DNA of 64,000 nt, taken from assembly GCF_006547065.1 (NCBI RefSeq), contig NZ_CP041243.1:744001-808000 (forward strand). Reading direction: 5' to 3'. This document shows, piece after piece, positions 59,212-64,000 of this stretch. Each line of letters starts with the position of its first letter. Position 1 is the first letter of the stretch. The translations under genes were made by a program, and so were the position numbers. Under the pieces are notes generated by a model. That model was not told the DNA's origin. It saw nothing but the letters and a program-made list of their open reading frames with translations, and ran no database searches. Source of the stretch: Brevundimonas sp. M20 (GTDB taxonomy: Bacteria > Pseudomonadota > Alphaproteobacteria > Caulobacterales > Caulobacteraceae).

Positions 59212-59417
59212 TAGGCGGCTCCGGTGAGACGCTCCACCGTCTGACGTCCGGGCGGATCGCGCAAGGCCGTGAATCCAAGCTTGACCTCGCCCCGCGACGC
59301 AGCCTTTGAAGGGCGGCGGGCGTTCAAAGCCTGAGAAAATCCCGCTGCTGCGCCTTTGGCTGGACGGCTGGAGCGCCTACATGCGGTTCAAGATCAACCT
59401 GTCGACAGGAGCCCTCC

Positions 59418-60029
59418 ATGGCCTTCACCCTTCCGCCCCTTCCGTACGCCTATGACGCCCTGGAGCCGGCCATCGACAAGGAGACGATGACCTTCCACCA
59501 CGACAAGCATCACCAGACCTACGTCGATAACCTGAACAAGGCCGTCGACGCAGACGCCTCGCTGCAGGGCAAGTCGCTGGAGGAGCTGTTCGCGACCATG
59601 TCGAAGCTGCCGAAGGCCGTGCGCAACAACGGCGGCGGTCACTGGAACCACAGCCTGTTCTGGGAACTGCTGGCGCCGCAGGGCCAGACGGGTGAGCCGT
59701 CGGCTGAACTGGCCGCGAAGATCGACGCCGAACTGGGCGGTCTGGACAAGTTCAAGGCGGACTTCGACGCCGCCGGCGCCGGTCAGTTCGGCTCGGGCTG
59801 GGCCTGGCTGATCCTTCAGGACGGCAAGCTGAAGGTCACCTCGACCCCGAACCAGGACAACCCGCTGATGGACGTGGCCGATGAGAAGGGCGCCGTCCTC
59901 TTGGCCGCCGACGTGTGGGAACACGCCTATTACCTGAAGTACCAGAACCGCCGCGTCGACTACCTGAAAGCCTTCTGGTCGGTGGTGAACTGGAACAAGG
60001 TCAACGAGCTGTACGAAGCCGCCAAGTAA
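59418..60029 (+). CDS. sodB: Superoxide dismutase, Fe/Mn family
   Basis: A 203-residue SOD. Metal ligands are H27, H78 ([10 protein letters not shown]), D165 and H169 ([15 protein letters not shown]). [15 protein letters not shown] is the family core. No signal peptide, so it is cytosolic. Metal choice cannot be set from sequence alone; the symbol follows usual alphaproteobacterial naming. The ATG follows GGAGCCCTCC. A 7-bp inverted repeat (CTTTGAA/TTCAAAG, 59304-59329) lies 90 bases upstream. Confidence 0.95.
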   Translation: MAFTLPPLPYAYDALEPAIDKETMTFHHDKHHQTYVDNLNKAVDADASLQGKSLEELFATMSKLPKAVRNNGGGHWNHSLFWELLAPQGQTGEPSAELAAKIDAELGGLDKFKADFDAAGAGQFGSGWAWLILQDGKLKVTSTPNQDNPLMDVADEKGAVLLAADVWEHAYYLKYQNRRVDYLKAFWSVVNWNKVNELYEAAK

Positions 60030-60054
60030 GCGGTCCGTCCGTCAGAACATAGGG

Positions 60055-60085
60055 AAGGCGCCGTAGCGATGCGGCGCCTTTCTTG
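60055..60085 (+). terminator. Terminator of the superoxide dismutase gene
   Basis: AAGGCGCCG (60055-60063) pairs with CGGCGCCTT (60072-60080) around an 8-base loop and is followed by TCTTG. It lies 26 bases after the stop. Confidence 0.8.
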
Positions 60086-60095
60086 TGTTTGGGTT

Positions 60096-60109
60096 TGTTA
60101 GCGCTAACA
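60096..60109. promoter_or_regulatory. LacI-family-type operator upstream of GH39 gene
   Basis: TGTTAGCGCTAACA is a perfect 14-bp palindrome with a central CG step, the form typical of LacI/GalR-family operators. It lies 36 bases before the GH39 ATG, where a bound repressor would block transcription. No LacI-family gene is in the window. Confidence 0.65.
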
Positions 60110-60144
60110 TCACTCTCAACAAACATATCGCCGGGGAGCGGGAC

Positions 60145-61722
60145 ATGAGGGATTGGGCGAAGCGCGCGGGGCGTGCGGCGGCGGCGATGGCCGTGTGCGG
60201 GGCTCTGCTGTCGTGGGGCGCGGCGGTCGCGCAGACCCGGACCATTGTGGCGGACGCTTCCGCCGAGAGCCGTCCGCGTGACCGGATGGCGGACTTCTCC
60301 ATCGGCGCCGACTATCCGGGGGTGACGGGGCGCGAGGATGCGCTGGCCCAGCTGCAGATCGCCCGCGAGGAACTGGGTTTCCGCTACATCCGCTTCCACG
60401 CCATCTTCCATGACGACATGGGCGTCTATCGCGAGGTGGACGGTCAGCCGGTCTATGACTTCAGCAAGATCGACGTCCTGTACGACCGGTTCCTGGCCAT
60501 GGGGATCAAGCCGTTCGTCGAACTGGGCTTCACGCCGCACGACATGCGGACCTCTGACCAGACAATCTTTTACTGGAAGGGCAACACCTCCCATCCGCAG
60601 CCCGAGAAATGGGACGCGCTGGTGGACGCCTTCGTGCGGCATCTGATCCAGCGCTACGGCGCCGAGGAGGTGCGGACCTGGTTCTTCGAGGTATGGAACG
60701 AGCCCAATCTGGACGGCTTCTGGGAGCGGGCGGATCAGGCAGCCTATTTCGACCTCTATGTGCGCACGGCCAAGGTCATCAAGGCGATCGACCCGGCCCT
60801 GCCGGTCGGCGGGCCATCCACAGCGGGCGCGGCCTGGGTGCCGGAACTGCTGGCCTATGCGCGGGCGCATGACGCCCCGGTCGATTTCGTGACGACCCAC
60901 ACCTATGGCGTGGCGGGCGGCTTCCTGGATGAGAACGGGGAAGGGGACAACAAGCTGCTGCCCAACGAGGACGCGATCATCGGCGACGTCCGGCGGGTGC
61001 GCGAGCAGATCGAGGCCTCGGCGACGCCGGGCCTGCCGCTGTACTTCACCGAATGGAGCACCAGCTACAACCCGCGTGATCCGGTGCACGACAGCCATCT
61101 GAGCGCCTCCTACATCCTGAGCCGCCTGAAGCCGGTCGAGGGTGTGGTGCAGGGCATGAGCTACTGGACCTATTCCGACCTGTTCGAGGAGCCGGGTCCG
61201 CAGACGCGCCCGTTCGACGGAGGGTTCGGACTGATGAGCCCGCAGGGCGTCCGCAAGCCGTCGTGGTTCGCCTACAAATACCTTGCCCGACTGGGCGACC
61301 GGGAGCTGGCGAACACCGACGCGCAGAGTGTGGTGGCGCTGAACGACGGGGCTTTGCAGGTGCTGGCCTGGCATTATGAAGCGCCGAACCAGACGGTGAG
61401 CAACCGGCCGTACTTCCGCGCGGTGCAGCCCGACCGTGAACTGGCGCCGCTGGTCATCGAGGCTCGGGGGCTGACACCGGGTGCGCATCGGGTGCAGATT
61501 CGCCGGGTCGGATTCCGCAGCAACGATGCCTACACCGCCTATCTGGAGATGGGGCGTCCCGAGACGCTGACCCCGGAGCAACTGGCGCATTTGCAGGGGC
61601 TGACGCGGGACGAGCCGGAGACCCGGGTCGTGTCGGTCGGCCCGGATGGGCAAGCCCGGCTCGAACTGCCGATGCGCGCCTATGACGTGGTTCTGGTGGA
61701 ATTCTCGCAGGAGTCGCGTTGA
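60145..61722 (+). CDS. GH39 family glycoside hydrolase (beta-xylosidase-like), secreted
   Basis: A 525-residue glycosidase with signal peptide AAAMAVCGALLSWGAAVAQ. The (beta/alpha)8 domain has acid/base E186 in FEVWNEPNLDGFW and nucleophile E303 in LYFTEWSTSYN, with FVELGFTPHDMR and THTYGVAGGF typical of GH39. A C-terminal beta-sandwich (about residues 400-525; GARRVQIRRVGF-like and RAYDVVLVEFS) completes the fold. The likely substrate is xylo-oligosaccharide; other beta-linked sugars are possible. ATG 60145 follows GGGGAGCGGGAC. It stands alone behind a LacI-type operator. Confidence 0.9.
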   Translation: MRDWAKRAGRAAAAMAVCGALLSWGAAVAQTRTIVADASAESRPRDRMADFSIGADYPGVTGREDALAQLQIAREELGFRYIRFHAIFHDDMGVYREVDGQPVYDFSKIDVLYDRFLAMGIKPFVELGFTPHDMRTSDQTIFYWKGNTSHPQPEKWDALVDAFVRHLIQRYGAEEVRTWFFEVWNEPNLDGFWERADQAAYFDLYVRTAKVIKAIDPALPVGGPSTAGAAWVPELLAYARAHDAPVDFVTTHTYGVAGGFLDENGEGDNKLLPNEDAIIGDVRRVREQIEASATPGLPLYFTEWSTSYNPRDPVHDSHLSASYILSRLKPVEGVVQGMSYWTYSDLFEEPGPQTRPFDGGFGLMSPQGVRKPSWFAYKYLARLGDRELANTDAQSVVALNDGALQVLAWHYEAPNQTVSNRPYFRAVQPDRELAPLVIEARGLTPGAHRVQIRRVGFRSNDAYTAYLEMGRPETLTPEQLAHLQGLTRDEPETRVVSVGPDGQARLELPMRAYDVVLVEFSQESR

Positions 61723-61825
61723 TCCATATGCGCGATTCACCAGCCGCTAACCGTGACCATTGGGGCGGTGGTTAAGAGGTGGTCCAATAGGACTGCGGGC
61801 CGATTGTCCCCCGAGTTCGTCCCGT

Positions 61826-64000
61826 ATGCGCGTTCTGACTTGCCTGACCGAGGATCATAACCTGCTCCTCGTGGCCCTCGCGGCCGTGATATGCGTCGTT
61901 GGCTCTGTTGTTCTCAACCGCCTGTTCGACAAGAACCGTCGCAGCTCCGCCAAGGCGCGGCTGCCGTGGCTGTTTCTCGGCGCCATGGCGGGCGGGGCGA
62001 CGATCTGGTGCACCCATTTCGTCGCCATGCTGGCTTACCGCCCCGGCGTGGAGGTGGCCTACGCCCCTGTCCTGACCGGCCTGTCCCTGCTGGTGGCGAT
62101 GTTCGCCTGCGCTCTGGCGATCGGTGTCGGATCGCTGCGCGGTCGATACGCCGCTGCGTCAGGAGGGGTGTTGTTCGGGCTGGGCGTGACGGCCATGCAC
62201 TATACCGGCATGTCGGCCTTCACCGCGGAAGCGCTGGTGATCTGGCATCCAGCCTATGTCGTGGCTTCGATCGTCGCCGCCGTGGTCGGGGGCGCCGCCG
62301 CCTTCCATATCGCGACCGATGACCGGCGCTGGATGCGCCCGGTCGTGGCGCCGTTGCTGCTGGTTCTGACCATCGTCGCCCTGCACTTCACCGGCATGGG
62401 GGCCCTGACGGTTCTGCCGCTGGCGCCGAGCGCGGATGCGACGCTGCTGACCGAGGCTGAAGCCCTGCTGGCCGCGAGCGTGGCTGCGATCGGCTTCCTT
62501 ATCCTGGGTACGGCTGTCGCCAGCTATGCGCTGGAGGCGCAAACCGAACGTCAGTCGCAGGATCGTCTGAGCGGCCTGATCGAGGGTAGCGTGGACGGCA
62601 TGGTGGTCGTCGCGGACGGCAAGGTTCGTCTGGCCAACCACGCGTTCACCGAGCTTTGCGGCGTGCAGGAAGGCCAGACCGTCGATACCGACATCGGCGA
62701 GTGGATCGAGGATGTCGCGTCACTCCAGCCGGGTCTGCTGATGCAGAGCCGCGTCAGGGCGCGGGACGGCGCGCCCGTACCGGTCGAGATCGCCGTGCGC
62801 GAAGAGATGGCTGGCGCGAACACTACGCCGGTGCAGATCTTCGCCGTGCGCGATCTGCGCTCGCGTATCGCGCAGGAACGCCGCATCGCGCATCTGGCGC
62901 GCAACGACAGCCTGACAGGCCTGCCCAACCGCACCTCCTTCCTTGAGAAGCTGGAGCGACTGGCGGCGACCGACAGCGGCTTCGCCCTGCTGGCAATCGA
63001 TCTGGACCGCTTCAAGGAGGTCAATGATCTCTACGGTCACGCCGTGGGTGATCGACTGCTGTTGCATGTGGCCGACCACATGAAGGCCGCCACCCGCGAA
63101 GGCGAGTTCGTGGCGCGACTGGGCGGTGACGAGTTCGTGGCCCTGATCCCGATCCGCGAGCGGATGGACGCCCACGCCGCCGCCGAGCGCCTGCGTCAGG
63201 CGATCCTGACGCCGCTGGAGGCGGAACACGCGGAGCTGCAATGCGGCGCCTCGGTCGGCATCGCCTTGTGGCCGGATGATGCGACCGAAGCCTCGGTGCT
63301 GATCAACGACGCCGATCTGGCGATGTATCGGGCCAAGAGCTCGCTGACGACGGACATCTGCTTCTATGAAGGCGCGATGGATGAGGCGGTGCGCCATCGT
63401 CGCCGGATCACTTTGGGCCTGCGCGATGCGCTTGAGAACGATCGCTTCGAGTTGCACTATCAACTGCAGGCGTCGGTCGAGACGGGCGATGTGACCGGCT
63501 TTGAAGCCCTGCTTCGCTGGAAGCAGGCGGACGGGACCTACATTTCGCCGGCCGACTTCATCCCGCTGGCGGAAGAGACAGGTCTGATCCTGCCGATCGG
63601 CGAGTGGGTGCTGCGTCAGGCCTGTTCGGAGGCGGCCAGCTGGGACAGGCCGCACCGCATCGCGGTGAACCTGTCGCCGGTCCAGCTGTCGCACGTCGAC
63701 CTGCCGCGCCTGGTGCACCAGATCCTGATCGAGACGGGGCTGTCTCCGAACCGGCTGGAGCTGGAAATCACCGAGACGGCGATGATCTCGGACATGGAGC
63801 GGACCACCCACATTCTGCGCCAGCTGAAACTGCTGGGCGTGTCGGTGGCGATGGATGACTTCGGCACGGGCTATTCGTCGCTGTCGACCCTGCGGGCCTT
63901 CCCGTTCGACAAGATCAAGCTGGACCGGACCTTCATGTCCGAGCTGGACGGCGGGCCTCAATCCAAGGCCATCATCCGCGCCGTGCTGGCGCTGGGCGAA
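61826..64000 (+). CDS. MHYT-PAS-GGDEF-EAL c-di-GMP enzyme, 3' end outside window
   Basis: A membrane-bound c-di-GMP turnover protein, partial at 725 codons. ATG 61826 opens a seven-helix MHYT sensor (residues 10-225) with motifs WCTHFVAML, MHYTGMSAF and LHFTGMGAL, thought to bind metal and sense a diatomic gas or redox state. A PAS-like region follows (about 240-350). The GGDEF domain has an intact GGDEF at 433-437. The EAL domain has E560-A-L (GFEALLRW), EITETAMI and DDFGTGYSSL, all intact so far. Either cyclase or phosphodiesterase activity is possible. The frame is still open at base 64000. Confidence 0.93.
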   Translation, partial: MRVLTCLTEDHNLLLVALAAVICVVGSVVLNRLFDKNRRSSAKARLPWLFLGAMAGGATIWCTHFVAMLAYRPGVEVAYAPVLTGLSLLVAMFACALAIGVGSLRGRYAAASGGVLFGLGVTAMHYTGMSAFTAEALVIWHPAYVVASIVAAVVGGAAAFHIATDDRRWMRPVVAPLLLVLTIVALHFTGMGALTVLPLAPSADATLLTEAEALLAASVAAIGFLILGTAVASYALEAQTERQSQDRLSGLIEGSVDGMVVVADGKVRLANHAFTELCGVQEGQTVDTDIGEWIEDVASLQPGLLMQSRVRARDGAPVPVEIAVREEMAGANTTPVQIFAVRDLRSRIAQERRIAHLARNDSLTGLPNRTSFLEKLERLAATDSGFALLAIDLDRFKEVNDLYGHAVGDRLLLHVADHMKAATREGEFVARLGGDEFVALIPIRERMDAHAAAERLRQAILTPLEAEHAELQCGASVGIALWPDDATEASVLINDADLAMYRAKSSLTTDICFYEGAMDEAVRHRRRITLGLRDALENDRFELHYQLQASVETGDVTGFEALLRWKQADGTYISPADFIPLAEETGLILPIGEWVLRQACSEAASWDRPHRIAVNLSPVQLSHVDLPRLVHQILIETGLSPNRLELEITETAMISDMERTTHILRQLKLLGVSVAMDDFGTGYSSLSTLRAFPFDKIKLDRTFMSELDGGPQSKAIIRAVLALGE

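Overview
The window is high-GC DNA from an alphaproteobacterium, most likely Caulobacterales and plausibly a Brevundimonas-like species. This rests on protein character: an RpoD with an acidic spacer, two SleB-type cell-wall hydrolases, a large TonB-dependent receptor, an HWE-family histidine kinase and an ELM1-family protein. It also rests on promoters of the GGAAC-N16/17-CGTT type used by the alphaproteobacterial stress sigma factor EcfG. No 16S rRNA is present, so genus is inferred. I see no tRNA, rRNA, CRISPR array, integrase or insertion sequence.

Layout. 0-7 kb: a CPA2-type antiporter, then a tightly coupled NAD biosynthesis operon (nadA, two tiny ORFs, an M50 membrane protease, nadB, nadC) behind a perfect inverted repeat. 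7-18.8 kb: envelope and stress genes, namely two SleB hydrolases, a glycine-zipper lipoprotein and a 1212-residue hybrid kinase that both have EcfG-like promoters, Dps, an HWE kinase, a single-domain response regulator and trxB. 18.8-36 kb: greA with an ELM1-family gene, a GST, a dicarboxylate symporter, a LuxR/DUF4019 protein, carB and carA (separated and pointing apart), an RraB-like gene, a TonB receptor and a HAD hydrolase. This stretch also holds two damaged genes: a shortened APC transporter and a frameshifted SIMPL-domain gene. 36.8-40.8 kb: dnaG and rpoD, followed by a strongly structured untranslated stretch.

41-46 kb is an accessory-looking stretch of small unknown proteins and a lipoprotein operon, one member of which is split by an in-frame TGA. 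46-54 kb: small membrane proteins, a 3D-domain protein, an S1/P1 nuclease, a TrmJ-like methyltransferase, YnfA, a yybP-ykoY manganese riboswitch with mntP, and a LysR-unknown-sirtuin operon. 54.5-57.8 kb: glutathione-dependent formaldehyde oxidation (frmA, fghA) with a VOC protein. 57.8-64 kb: a secreted DUF4350-like protein, superoxide dismutase, a GH39 glycosidase behind a LacI-type palindrome, and a MHYT-GGDEF-EAL protein that runs off the end.

The most useful observations are a DnaG primase that has lost all four zinc ligands, the manganese riboswitch, the EcfG promoters, two genes inactivated by single changes, very small coupled ORFs in the nad operon, and an apparent CTG start codon on the VOC gene. 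I did not find a clearly new multi-gene defence or metabolic system.
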